Positions 43,204 to 54,720 of a stretch of DNA of 64,000 nucleotides are shown here, piece by piece (positions within the stretch are counted from its first letter, which is position 1; each line of letters starts with the position of its first letter). The notes under the pieces are model-generated. The model worked only from the letters and a program-made list of their open reading frames with translations, ran no database searches and was not told where the DNA came from. The translations under genes were made by a program, and so were the position numbers. This DNA is from Coniochaeta sp. PMI_546 (taxonomy: Eukaryota; Ascomycota; Sordariomycetes; Coniochaetales; Coniochaetaceae). The stretch is taken from contig MU271149.1 in assembly GCA_021432605.1 (NCBI GenBank), positions 124,001 through 188,000 of the forward strand, read 5' to 3'.

Positions 43204-43589
43204 GGTCGTCCGGTGCTAAACATGGATATGGCAATCTAATATGGCCGCCAGTATCGTCAATCGATGTGAAATCACTTGGACTCTAAGGTCTCTAGTTTCA
43301 GAGGTGATAGAATGAGCTTTAGACAGAATCGCCTATGTCGAAAAGCATGTCTGCTATTTCCATCCCTGCTACTGAGACCGACCCACAGCGGCTGATGACG
43401 CTTCTTTGCGTCCTCTGTGGGCCTTATGATTTACGATACCCAACACTGTACATCCAGAAAGGAATACTGGGAATAAGTCACTCCAGGCATTTTCAAGACC
43501 CTGAATCAATATCCTGGTAACTGATATGTTGAATACTTTATCAATTAAGCCCTTACTTTCCTAGGTAGTGTCACTCTACGTTCTCCATC
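43204..43589. other. Intergenic region
   Basis: About 390 bp: 3' end of the WW gene and promoter of the next. Nothing recognised. Confidence 0.4.
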
Positions 43590-44339
43590 ATGTCAGCAAA
43601 CGAGCTATTCCAGTACTCCGTCGTCTCGGCTCTGATGGACGGCGTGGCCTCCAAGGGTCTCCCTATATCCACGCTTCTCGCCAACGGCAACCACGGCCTC
43701 GGTACCTTCCGTCACATGGTCGGTGAGATGATCATTCTCGATGGCCAAGTGTATCAGATGAAGTCTGACGGCTCGGTATCAACCGTGCCACCATCTTCGT
43801 CAACATCTCTAGACGACGACGACAGATCCATCACGCCGTTCGCCATGATAACCCGCTTCTCGCCCACCGTCACGACGAGAGCCGCCTTCCAGAGTAAACA
43901 GCATCTCTTCGACTCCGTCAGCAGTCTATTGCCAGGTACAAGAAATAACTACATCTCCATCCGCCTCGACGGGACATTCAAGAACGTGAGAGCACGAACA
44001 GTAGGGGGGCAGACGCATCCTAGGGAAGGCCTTTCAGAACTCGGCAAGCACCAGACCACACACGAGTTTGCCGCCGACGAGGGCATAAGAGGCACCATCA
44101 TAGGGTTTCGGTCTCCGGCCTTCATGCAGGGTATCAGTATCGCGGGAGATCACCTGCATTTTATTAGCGAGGACAGGAATACAGGCGGACATTTGCTGTT
44201 TTTTGAGACGGTTGGGGAGGTCGAGGTCAAGGTCGCGGGGATATGGAAGGTTGTGCTCGAGCTGCCCCGGGATGATGAGGAGTTTGACCAGGCGAAGCTG
44301 GAGGCGGATCGGGAGGGCATCAAGAAGGTGGAAGGGTAG
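43590..44339 (+). CDS. Alpha-acetolactate decarboxylase
   Basis: Single exon, 249 residues, the usual family length. It converts 2-acetolactate to acetoin and CO2 and so draws off the branched-chain amino acid precursor. Family features: FQYSVVSALMDGV at the start, HGLGTF, GEMIILDGQVYQM, PFAMITRFSP, and the C-terminal metal site. Zinc ligands are His188 and His190 in DHLHFISED and His201 in TGGHLL; the catalytic Glu/Arg region lies in the TIIGFRSPAFMQGISIAG stretch. No signal peptide, so cytosolic, as in other fungi. This family is best known from bacteria, and the absence of introns fits an old transfer, though related genes occur widely in ascomycetes. The start (CATCATGTC) is the first ATG of the frame. 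Confidence 0.93.
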   Translation: MSANELFQYSVVSALMDGVASKGLPISTLLANGNHGLGTFRHMVGEMIILDGQVYQMKSDGSVSTVPPSSSTSLDDDDRSITPFAMITRFSPTVTTRAAFQSKQHLFDSVSSLLPGTRNNYISIRLDGTFKNVRARTVGGQTHPREGLSELGKHQTTHEFAADEGIRGTIIGFRSPAFMQGISIAGDHLHFISEDRNTGGHLLFFETVGEVEVKVAGIWKVVLELPRDDEEFDQAKLEADREGIKKVEG

Positions 44340-46334
44340 GTATATCATCAGATTGACCTCTGTGAAGTTTGAATACAAGCGATATCAAGCCATGATCACC
44401 CCTGCCAAAAAGATGGAGATCGTGACTCAACTCCTACGTTCTCATGGGCTGGAGCAATGAGTGTTCAACCACAGCTTGGCAGTTCAAATTCGACTGCCAG
44501 CCAGAACTGAAGGATATACGTTGTGCAAGTTAGATCGTCAGTGCTGTCCATTGTATGAAGCAAGGCGAGCATTTGCCAGAGAATATCAAAGATTAATACA
44601 CAGTGCAAAATGCCTAACAACAAAGCAACGTGCTATCATGAGACTCTACATACAGGATGAAAAACTCTAAATCTGTACTTTGTCTCGAACAACATACTGA
44701 ACGAAACATCCTGTCCTTGGTACAGAGTGATCATAACAGCCTCTAGCCAGACTTGAGGCAGATCTCACAAGTACAAGCAGAATATTCCAGAAGTGGGAAA
44801 ATAGACTTGAGTCGTATCTACGAATGAGAGAAACACTCGATCTCGCATCTTCTCTCATTTTATTCGATCCGGATCGGTTGGTATAGCTCATAAAGATTAG
44901 GAATGTATGGTAGTACAATTATCCCCTGCTCACGAGAATCAGATGACCCCTTCGTCTTCAAGCCCCTACATTGTATGTTGAGGCTCCCCGTATTTATATT
45001 TGTCGTGCCCATTGTTCATTTCGTATGGGTAAAACCACCGTTTTCCTCACAATTTTGACCTGAGGATTCAAACCCACTCTTCCATTTCTCAGATTGGGGA
45101 CGGCATCTGGACGCATGGTTGCTGCAACTCTCTTTCGACTATCATCTAGTCTAGTGGACGAGACGCCCTTGTTTTCAGCTACGTGTTGGAAGCACAGTAG
45201 CGCTGGTTATAATCATCCCTGTCAGACAGACTGTGTGGAAAAGCTTAGCTTGTAATATATGGTGTGCAAATGTGCCATGTGCTCCACGCCGAGCCTTTAG
45301 TCGTTTATACCCTCAGCTAGCTATTGAGGATGCTAGCAAGCATGGTGAGGCGCCGAATGCGAACCGGAAAGCATATTTCCCAGCGCAAATCCCTAACCGT
45401 TTGATCGGGAAGATATGTTTTGTTGTCCCTCAGGTTCGTCTCTCAAGCCACCAAAGTTATTGCCTCACGCTGAGAAACAGAATTGAGGGTTCTCCTTCGT
45501 TCTTGGTTCACTGGAGAACTCTTCGTGTTCTGCACAACGGCAAGCATCATACCGTCGTGGAAACCGGGCAAGCTTGTGCCCCTCGTTCTCCATTGCTCAA
45601 ACCAGCGATGCTTGTCAACTCATGCCGCGACGCTGCCTTAGCATCATCATCTTTGAATTTGGACATCTTTCTGACTTGTTTGTCTGCTGTCTTCTCAGCA
45701 GAAACCCTTGACTCGTTGTAGTACCTTGTCAACGATGAGTTCTTGGTCAAGTTCCAAGCTACCCACACATCAAAGGTAAGTGGTATCCTTGGACCACAAC
45801 AGAGAATCAGAATCAACTCGCATGAAATAGTTCAGTACATGATATTTCAACCCGCCTATTTAACCATCATGATCTCACAAGTAAGGCTGATCATGCGATC
45901 TCTAGGTCATGTATAACCTTTACCTCAAGGGTAACAACTTCGTCTCTTCGTCTTGCGTGTATTCTCAGCATCTCGCGTCAAAATTACCAAGATGGCTTGA
46001 TTCAAGTCGGGTTTGCTCCTGGCGGCTTAGAGTAAGGGGGATTGAGCAGCGTGGAAGATGCGTGTCAAGTTATATCATGAAAAGGATGTATATGTGCCCG
46101 GGCAATTGTCTTGACATCAGATATTGCCCAAGATAGAGGCGCGAGGTAAGAAGAAGGACAGACTGAGAGACAACTAGATTGATGCCCGAGGAGCATGCTT
46201 CCTGTTGCAATCAATTATCTAGACCCTCTTGTGTTCATGACTCAAAACCTTCTCCCTATTTGCGCCATTCTCTGGATGTTATGGAATAGAACAACCAGAG
46301 ACTGTCGTCAAAATGTCAGCGAGGACATCTCACA
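44340..46334. other. Gene-poor, AT-rich stretch of about 2 kb
   Basis: No frame on either strand has family resemblance. A short minus frame at 45547-45816 and a plus frame at 45233-45721 overlap and neither is convincing. A small hairpin lies at 44477. Confidence 0.4.
44477..44499. repeat. Perfect 7-bp inverted repeat (hairpin)
   Basis: TGGCAGT, nine-base loop, ACTGCCA. It lies 138 bp after the acetolactate decarboxylase stop. Confidence 0.5.
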
Positions 46335-46562
46335 TCACAGCAGCATGTCCAAATGGATGACAGCGAATTTATAGTCGTTGCCAACACCATCTCGACGTGA
46401 CAAGGCAAGCTGTTCTAGTCGTTGCTTGAAGTCCAGTACGTTTAAAAAGGAACCTTTCTCGTGCGCTATAATTGCCTTCATGCATTCTTTACGTCCAGCG
46501 ATGCAGTGATCCATCTGAAGTGGCACGTCGTTGATCGCTTTGGCGACTGAGGTACCTGGAGG
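46335..46562 (-). pseudogene. Orphan coding-like fragment
   Basis: The minus strand encodes YEVILAPLAPPGTSVAKAI, NDVPLQMDHCIAGRKECMKA and FLNVLDFKQRLEQLALSRRD before a stop at 46335. Composition is that of a real protein, but there is no start in a good context, no upstream exon seen, and it abuts the ribosomal gene's promoter. It may be a gene remnant or a last exon. No family recognised. Confidence 0.35.
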
Positions 46563-46622
46563 TGCTAGTGGGGCGAGGATTACTTCGTACCTTCGAGTCG
46601 AGAAAAAATATGAATGACTAAG

Positions 46623-46651
46623 CCAATCTCAATCCCCCACTACACCACGTG
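46623..46651 (+). promoter_or_regulatory. CCAAT and CACGTG elements upstream of the uL14 gene
   Basis: CCAAT at 46623-46627 and CACGTG at 46646-46651, about 155-180 bp upstream of the ATG. Both are common in fungal housekeeping promoters. Confidence 0.4.
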
Positions 46652-46803
46652 ACTCGCTAGCTTGTGTGTGCAGTAAGTAGGGTTTCGTTCCATCTCCGCA
46701 CCAATCCCAAAATTTTCGGCCCGCCTTTGAAATTTCGCGACAACCTCGACAAGTTCACCGAAAAGCACCAACTCGCCGCCGGATTCACAATTAATCAGTC
46801 GAG

Positions 46804-47865
46804 ATGGCCAAGATTTCGTGAGTGGAAGCCCTCGCAATGCTCCGAGCCAGCCCATCAAGTTCGATTGCCCGATATCGACGTCCAGACTGTCCGAGGGCTG
46901 TCCATTTGCGATCCTGCGAGAACAACGACTGGTACCCGGGCGTTTTGCAGGATTTGGGGCATACGTTTCTGGGGGAAAAGTCGCTCTGTTCGACGCGGGA
47001 GTGGACGCGACGCTCTTTCGACAGGCTGGAATCGTTAGATTGGGCATATCGGACTTGAGCACGAGCTGGCATGAAGATGACACAAACTAACTCTTCCCTC
47101 TAGCCGTGGTGCCCCCGGTGGCAAGCTGAAGATGACCCTGGGTCTCCCAGTGTACGTGATAATCCCCCCTCGCACAACACGATCCGACGCTCCCTCGACA
47201 TCGAATCTCCACGAACGACAGATGCGCACGGCCAAGGCCGGCTTGGAAGGAGGAGATTGGCTGACAAGTGGAACACAGTGGTGCCATCATGAACTGCGCA
47301 GACAACTCCGGCGCTCGCAACCTTTACATCATCTCCGTCAAGGGTATCGGTGCCCGGTTGAACCGCCTGCCCGCTGGCGGTGTCGGTGACATGGTTATGG
47401 CCACAGTCAAGAAGGGCAAGCCCGAGCTCCGCAAGAAGGTCCACCCCGCAGTCATCGTCCGCCAGTCCAAGCCATGGAAGCGGTTCGACGGTGTCTTCCT
47501 CTACTTCGAGGACAACGCCGGTGTGGTGAGTGCCCAAATATTTTCCTATCTGGTCGAGAACTGGTGCAGTGGACGGGAAGAGCCGTTGTGGGGGCTGCAA
47601 CTGCCTTGAGCTGCGGATCTTTTACACCACGAATTTGAGGACACAGCACAGAATCAGTACAGCAGAAGGGCAACTGCTAACCATCGCTTTCGCACAGATC
47701 GTCAACCCCAAGGGTGAGATGAAGGGCTCTGCCATCACTGGACCCGTCGGAAAGGAGGCAGCTGAGTTGTGGCCGGTAAGTCACTCCTGCGCCATGAAAA
47801 ATGGTATTATAAAATCCTAACGTCTGTCACAGCGTATTGCCAGCAACTCCGGTGTCGTGATGTAA
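46804..47865 (+). CDS. rpl23: 60S ribosomal protein L23 (uL14)
   Basis: Exons 46804-46817, 47104-47151, 47279-47525, 47698-47775 and 47833-47865 give exactly 139 residues, the usual length. uL14 sits on the 60S subunit face and helps form an intersubunit bridge. Recognised sequence: [118 protein letters not shown] and ASNSGVVM. The first exon has only 14 nt (MAKI plus part of a Ser codon) and intron 1 is 286 bp, a common layout for fungal ribosomal protein genes, where the first intron often aids expression. All introns show GT..AG and branch sites. The start context is GAGATGGCC. Confidence 0.97.
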
Positions 47866-48394
47866 AGGGTGTCTTGCGGAGAGGAATAAGAGAATAAAGG
47901 GGCAAGCAGCACGTGGGGATGTGGACTCGCGTGCCACGACAATTCTGTCTTCCGGAGCTGGGGAAAGTTACGGAAAACGGCCACAAAAGGGCTTGGCTGG
48001 AATCGGCAGGCTTTGCATTTCGGTTGCGGCGTGACATGGGATTCATACCAAATGCATGATATAACGGTCAATTCAGATCAATTCCTTCACACCTTTGGCT
48101 GAGATACGCGGGTATCGTCACCCAACCATGTCTCTCGTCCTTCCGGCTCTCCCTTTGCCTTGGTGCTCCCTCTGGATGCGGCGGAACACGTGCCCTAACT
48201 ACACCTGTACTGTACTATTGTTGCTTGAGAAGTCTACCCGAATGGAATAGAGTCCAATGTCGCCCGAGTAGACAAACGTCGTGCACTAGGTGCCCATGTT
48301 TCACCGGATCCGAGCAAAGTGTTAGAGCTAGTAATACCCACCGTGATTGGCCCCTCAGGTATTGGGATATTGATAGCTCCCGTTGTGGTCGATA
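47866..48394. other. Intergenic region
   Basis: About 530 bp: the 3' region of the ribosomal gene and sequence downstream of the kinase-like pseudogene. Nothing recognised. Confidence 0.4.
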
Positions 48395-49082
48395 CTAGCG
48401 TGCCTGAGCACAGTGCCGATAGTAGGGGTCGAGTTTTGGCTCCCACGCCGACTCCCAGTCGACCAGCATGGCTCCGTCCTTGGTCAACAGAACGTTCCCC
48501 AGGTTAGTCTCGCAGTATGAGGAATTGAAGGCTCCGAGCTTTTGGTAGACTTCCTCGACCCGTCTCTGGAACTCCTCGCGAGGTATGGGAGGGGGGCTGC
48601 CGATACGAGACGACACCGTTCACCTCCGACAGGACAAAGGTACGGGTCCCTTCGCAATGTGCCTCCCCATAGAAGAAGGGAATCAAGTTGCCCTGCAGTG
48701 CCCTTAATTTATTGTATACCTCCTTCTCCGTGTCGAACTCTCGTCCCAGTCTGGCTTCAGCTTTTTCAGGACAACTGTCTTCGGGAGGAACCAGCCCGGC
48801 CAGATTCTGTTGACGAACGCTTGAAAGGCACCGGGCAGTTTGGAGAGGAACGCTACGAGTTTTCGTTGCCAGAGTCCGCGTAGGATTGTCAGGCGGAGGA
48901 CATGTTGGTGTTCGAAGCTGTATGGTGCTTCGGCCACCGCGAAAACTGTGCTGCAGCCGAGCCGGAACGAAATATAATGTCAGCTCTGCCTTGGAGCGCG
49001 AGAATTTCCTCACAGAGACTCTCTTCAATGCCATCTGCGCCAACTTGATGATACGTGGAGACTCGGGATCGACCGGATCCAT
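48395..49082 (-). pseudogene. Broken protein-kinase-like gene
   Basis: From an ATG at 49082 the minus strand gives MDPVDPESPRIIKLAQMALK, then in other frames AAQFSRWPKHH, APYSFEHQHVLRLTILRGLW with QRKLVAFLSKLPGAFQAFVN and KTVVLKKLKPDWD, then DTEKEVYNKLRALQGNLIPF with FYGEAHCEGTRTFVLSEVNG, and finally EEFQRRVEEVYQKLGAF, NLGNVLLTKDGAMLVDWESA. The pieces are in the right order for a fungal kinase-like protein of the PKc-like superfamily. VVLKKLK holds the lysine region; TNLGNVLL stands for the catalytic loop, whose Asp is replaced, and MLVDWESA for the metal-binding Asp. At least three frame changes (near 49010, 48745 and 48615) lie within short distances and without splice signals. It is a decayed host gene. 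An intact parent copy may lie elsewhere in the genome. Confidence 0.75.
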
Positions 49083-50389
49083 GACGGCTTTGCGTAAGGT
49101 ACTTTGGTATTTGTTGCCTTGGAGAATGTTTGAATATAGGCATATCCCTTGCACATAGAAAATCAGACACGGGTAGGCAAGCGTGATCGGAATACCCCTG
49201 GACCAGAGAGCACGCACATGGGGTTTGTGAATATGGCGTCTGCATGTGCAAGTCAGACCTCAGGTTGCATATGTAGCCCGGGACCCCGATTTCTACGTGT
49301 GCAAAATCCACATCTTCTAATGTACGTAAGGTAGCTATCAAGACAAGCGGAAGCTTAAATGGAACTACGATAGTTCATCTGCAGGAAATGGTAATGTTAT
49401 ATTATTCCTGATGGAGTGATGTTCTTTCAACAGCCATCACAAAGTCTCCGGTTTGGGTTCCTGGCTGTGGGAAGCCGCATTTACCGTCCGACCAATACCA
49501 CTGCGCGTGTCACCGTCCTTCATAGATTTCATTAACTCCGTCAGAACTCTGCTATGTTGCACATACCTAGTGACTCCTGTCGTTGTACACACAAGCTCCG
49601 ACATCTGACTCAATGTCTGTATCACTCACAAGGTGCGGCACAACTGTAATATACTTAGGGATGAACAGATCACAACTTCACCATCGTGCAGTTCAGATCT
49701 CTGTCTTGATATTCGGTGCAAGATACCTGGCTTCTGCGAACCCAAACAGCAGTAGCTCCGTGGTGTCAACATGAGTTTCAGATCGTTACTCGTGAGACCT
49801 TATCTTTAATCTGAACGTCTATATCAGCCAAGCTCTACGGAAAGAGTAATGAAGTCTCGAGGTAGCGGGCATGGAATACATGAATCATTGAGGAGCACCT
49901 CTGATCAAGTCCAAGTCTAGTTTTTCCCCTCTGTTCAGCTGTATGTTCTATGCTTATCCTGCTCACTACACCGGCATACCCACTGACTTAATGGCAAACC
50001 TTATTCTCAGTATCTCGTACAGATTAGGTTCAGTATTAGGTTCGTATGAAGACTCACTTGATCTGCAAGAGTCCCTAATTATCAAGATTTCCATGTCAGC
50101 TACCTCTTGCTCCTGAGCTAACCCTCTTCGTGAGAGCTTGAGCATACCGTAGCCCGTTGTGTCACATAGGTCTACATAGCTCAATTTCAGAATGGGTATC
50201 CTTGACAGGCCACAACCACATTCCTTTGATTTCTTGTCACAGTACCAGGATGTGATTTATCATGACATACAAGCCTGTTCACAGATTCTGCCTCAATTCA
50301 AAGTGTATCAATCTCTTCTCCTACCCTACCGCTGATTGTTGCATGTACAACAATATCATACAATTCCAGTGAGATATAGACCACATCTC

Positions 50390-50411
50390 AAAAAAGAAAA
50401 AAGAAAAAAAA
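50390..50411. repeat. A-rich simple repeat
   Basis: Runs of A broken by single G, on the plus strand. Confidence 0.6.
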
Positions 50412-50698
50412 GAGCCGCCTTTCCAAGGCTACCAATCTGGGCCTTTGCCTGTCCATGCTCGTAGTCTCCTGCACATCCGTGTGCTATCCGATGCACCCTT
50501 GCTTTTTTGACACAAAAAACCTGTCCACCATATGTACAGCCCCTGCCGTTGTGAGATGCAACCCTGGTCGCTGATATGCTGAAGCTGGATGCTCGATGAC
50601 ATTAGAGCAAAAACCATCAAGGGGGAAATTACAAAAGGGAAATGCAGTGATGCTCAGTGGGTTGTTCCTGTCCCCTAACGCCGTTGAAGTTACACAGG

Positions 50699-50720
50699 AA
50701 AAGAAAAAGAAAAAGAAAAA
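50699..50720. repeat. (AAAAAG)n simple repeat
   Basis: About four units of AAAAAG on the plus strand, in the 3' region of the large minus-strand gene. Confidence 0.6.
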
Positions 50721-50788
50721 TCGTCCTCGTCCCCTGGTTGAAGTTGGATGGTTAACTGTCTCGGAGTTCAGTCTCTGCACCGCACCTC

Positions 50789-53700
50789 TCACATCATCTG
50801 CGGCGGAGGACCCGGAGGAGGCAGATACTGCTCTTGGAAGAGAATCTGCGGCTGGCTGTTGACGTGGGGAAGCGTCGATGGGCCCGCAGCAGGCTGTAGT
50901 GGCTTCGGCGTCAGGTCGGGAGGTGGTGCGGTGGCCTTGGCTTCGGCCTTGCGCGCCAAGGTGTTCTTGCGCTTCTCGACAGCGCCCTGCATTTCTCCGG
51001 CCGCCCAGCGACCTATAGTGGTATTGTCAGTAAATTGTCATAACACGACTGAGAGTGGAGAAGGAGCAACTTACGCCTCATGCTGTAGCTCATCTTCTCC
51101 GATTTCGACATCTCGGAGTATGGCTTCTCAGGCGGCTCCGCCGACCCGTTGCTGGATCCTGGGTTAGCGGAAGGTTGATCCGCGGGTGTTGGGGTGAGGG
51201 CCGGTGACGAGGCCGATGGTAGCGGTGGCGGCGCGGCAGCAGCAACCGATGTGGCGTTGTGGCCGTTGATCAGCTTGATCTTCAGCAGTGGTTTCTTCAG
51301 GGGAGCCGCAGCAAGAACAGGATCCGGGTGCGCGCTGAAGGTGTGCATCATCATTCCGGGCGGAGGCGCGGGACTGGCAGGGCCAGAATGTGGAAGCAGC
51401 GGAGCCGGAGGCAGCGACTTCTCGCTAGCCACTGGCGCCTTCTTTCTCTGGCGAATCCGTTTCCTCTTTGCCGGTTCTGGACCCTTCTCATCACTGGTAG
51501 TTGGGTTAGGCTTCGCCCGCTTTGGCCGTGTCTCGGCAATGGGGTCATTCTCGGCAGCGAAATTCCGCTTCCTCTTATCACGTAGGGAATAGGAGGACTC
51601 CACCGTCGCCGCGGTGTTTGCTGTTCCGCTGGATGACGAAGTAGAAGGCCGTCTGGTGTCGTCGGTACCTTGCTGGCTGTAAAAGGATCCGGCCGGGATC
51701 TCCGGACCAGTACTGGCCGCTTCTTTCGCCTTCCTTTGTCTCTTTGCGGGTGGCTCTGGCTCATCCTTGATGACAGCCTGTTCTTCAGGTTCGGCATAAG
51801 TGGTAGTTGCGAGAGGATGCGGCGCTGTTGTACGGACGCGCTTGCGGGTGATTTTTGGTTTCTCCAGGAAGACCTGTTCGTTGCTGTAATTTTGGTCAAC
51901 ATCCGGCTGTGGTGCTTCTTCCCAGCTAGAGATCTTGGACTTCACTCGAGGAGCACGCTTTCTGGCTGCTGGTTCTGGTATAGCCTCAGCGATTTCCTTT
52001 TGAGGGTCCTCTGCCGCGGCTGTCGCAGCCGTCCTTCTCTGGCGTTGCCGTGGCACCGGCACAGGAGTTGTCGCCCGCGAGACCGGTGTCGCTTGGTCTT
52101 CAAGCACCCTGGGTTTCCGAGCTCGTTTTCCCTCCAGAATCACGCCCTCTTCCGCCGCATCAGCAGCCTTCTGGGTCTGTCGGCGATCTCGCAGTCGATT
52201 CTCCGAAGTCTCGAATCGTTGAGTGATCGGATCTTGTTTTCCGATCGATGCTTTGTCGTTCTTGTGGTCGAAGCCATACGCTTGCGCCATTATCCTATCC
52301 TCCTGGCGCTGATGCTCTTGAGCAGGGTCGTCTACGTAGGGTTTGGGAGCCCGGACGCCCTTCACATCGAATGGTGCGGGTATCTTCTGCGCAATATCAT
52401 CGAAGGTCCGCCTCCAAGCAGGGATATCGTCCAATTTCTGCCTCGAATCCCAATTCTCGATTGCCTTGTCATTCTGTGCCCTCCGTTTCGCGTTGTCCTC
52501 ATCATCTGTAATCTTCTTCAGCTCAAGGTATTCATCCTGCCAAGCTTTCAGAGTTCTCGCTGCCGAGTCCAGAGTTTTGTACAGCGTGGCGTCATCAGCT
52601 TCTTCTGGATCGTTCAGAGCTTCCTCAAAAGGAGCTAGATCTGCCAGTTTCTTGAACATATACTGCTTCTTGGGATGCTTGGTGACAGTCTCAGGCTCTA
52701 CTGGACCGTCCTCGGTCTCCGTCTCCACAACTTCTGTAATATCTTGGTCGACGTCCTGTTGATTCTCGATTTCGGGATCGATTTCTGGCTCAGGAGATGG
52801 CGCAGCAGTGGCCGGCTGCGACTCTGGCGCAGGTGACGTGCGAGGAGTCTCATCGACAGGTGCAGCAACTATCTGCGAGAGCTGACCGTCGGGCAACGCC
52901 GGAGAGTCGGCCTCAACCGAGGATGCGGGAGTACGGGCACGCTTGGACTTGACCTTCCCCTTCCCCTTCGACTTTGATTTCGCAGCTCTCTTAGTGATCT
53001 CGGGTTCAGGTTTTGGCTCCTCGAGTGCTTCCTTGCGCCGACGCGCACATGCTGAGCGGAATTCCATCAGAGAAATTCGGCCTTGGCCATTGGCTCGTCG
53101 ACGCAACGTATCTTCGCGGTAGAGAGCGAAGAACTGCTTAGTGGTGAGGGGCTTCGTAGCATCCCAGCTATCTGAGATGTACGCTGGATCTTTGAGAGGT
53201 GGAGTCGGACGGGGTGTTATTGTTGGGGCGGGAGTTGAGATTCCATTCTCCGGCGTCTCCTGTGGGTGGACTTGCTCAGTCCAACTAGCCGGAAGGACAA
53301 CATCCTCGTCCTCGTATGGTGCAAGTGGACCATGATATGACTGCTGGCGGGCGTTTTCATAAATTGCGTCAAGCTGAGGAATCCGCTTCGGTTTAGGGAC
53401 AGGAGGCTCTAATGACTCCGCAGGTGTGGCCAAAGCAGGCTGTGCAGGCTCTTGCTCAACTTCGTTCTTTGAAATCAAAGCCTGTTCCTCTTCGTCTTTC
53501 GTTATGCTGTAATCCGAACTTGCAAGATCTGCGACGGCTTCGTTCGGTGGATGCGGAGCAGTTCCCTGTGGCTGTTGGTCCATGCCAGGTACCTTATCTG
53601 ATCCTGACAGTTCAGTAGGAGAATCTCCTCGATCGGTAGTGCCAGGCTGGGGTGTGTGTGTAGAAGGTTGAGAGTCTGCTTTGACATCGTTGTCCTCGGT

Positions 53701-54720
53701 AGCAGCAGTATCCATAGGGGCTTTTCTAAACCAGCCGAGGGACTCGATGAGCCCCGAATTCAAAGGGCTCAATGGGGTCGCTAGGGCAGGCTTATCGTCT
53801 GTAGGAACTTGATTTTCGGGGGCAGGTATACCTGATTTTTGTGTGTCTAAGGCAGGTTTCTGGTCTTCACGAGCTTCATCGACAATGTGCTGTGCGTCGT
53901 GCCCGTTAACTTCCAAAGCCTGGGGTTGAGGGCTATCTCCGTGAGATACCTCGTTCTTATCATCCGAAGAAGATTCCAGGTAGACATCGTCGCCCTCCAT
54001 GGCGCCGCCGACGAGGATAGTGTCCTGGACTTCATTGTCGGAAGACGGATGCTCAACGGATGGTTGGACATCAGCGGGTGGTTGCTTTGAGGAATTCTTG
54101 CGACGAGTTGAAGTAGATCGTGGTCCGGTAGATTCTTTCTCAAGACGGCGCTTCTTCTGTGTGACACTCACGTTATCGGTCTCATCACCTGACAGGTCTT
54201 GGGTTGCGCGCCTCTTGCGGCCCTGGACCGTTGTTGTAGGTGTCGGCCTCTTGTTCGCATCAGGTTTGGGTCCATTGGCCAGGAGGTCGTCGTCGACAAG
54301 TTCTTGGGTATAATCGACGCGACTCCGCTTTCTCAGCGTGTGTCCGCCTTTCTCAACAGGAACAGGATCGGCAGCACCGTCATAGCCCATGGCGAATACT
54401 CGTGTCCGCTTGCGGTTAGGATATCCAGCAGAAGCCGGGCTGTTAGGGGTCTCAAAGGAAGATAAGTGGTGAAGACTCGAGCTCCGAGCGGGGCGCTCAC
54501 TCCGTGGAGTGAGGTTATTAGCAGCGGGCTCCATGGCGTGAGATGATGATGAGTTTGGTGATAGATGCTGCGGAGAGAGATGTCTGAGTGGAGGGGGTGT
54601 AGGAGTGCTAAAGGTGAAGGATGAAGAATCTGAATGGTCGATGTGGGAGTGTGAGCTTGGTGAAAATTGACTTCGGCGTGCCTTATTAGACACGCGACCG
54701 CGGCCTCGACCACGGTCCAT
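50789..54720 (-). CDS. Very large low-complexity nuclear-type protein of unknown function
   Basis: Exons 54720-51075 and 51012-50789, 1289 residues. The 62-bp intron (GTAAGT...CTATAG) splits an Arg codon and joins KMSYSMRR to RWAAGEMQGAVEKRKN; read without splicing the protein would stop soon after. The N-terminus MDRGRGRGRVSNKARRSQFS is basic. Most of the chain is Pro/Ser/Glu/Lys-rich and disordered with many basic nuclear-localisation-like clusters (KRKRTRV-type, KSKSKGKGKVKSKR, PAKRKRIRQRKK). More ordered islands: LTTKQFFALYREDTLRRRAN and the following GRISLMEFRSACARRRKEA (about 540-575), ALNDPEEADDATLYKTLDSA with a helix (about 720-760), and the C-terminal piece SEMSKSEKMSYSMRRRWAAG. A nuclear/chromatin role is likely from composition; no domain can be named. 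Confidence 0.8.

Larger units (their letters stand above)
49083..50788. other. AT-rich intergenic stretch of about 1.7 kb
   Basis: No coding sequence with support on either strand. It contains A-rich simple sequence at 50390-50411 and 50699-50720. The last part is the 3' region of the large minus-strand gene. Confidence 0.4.

Noticed and set aside
45233-45816. Overlapping plus and minus frames of 162 and 89 codons
   Set aside because: Neither has family resemblance, good start context or consistent splice sites; overlapping frames in AT-rich DNA are expected by chance.
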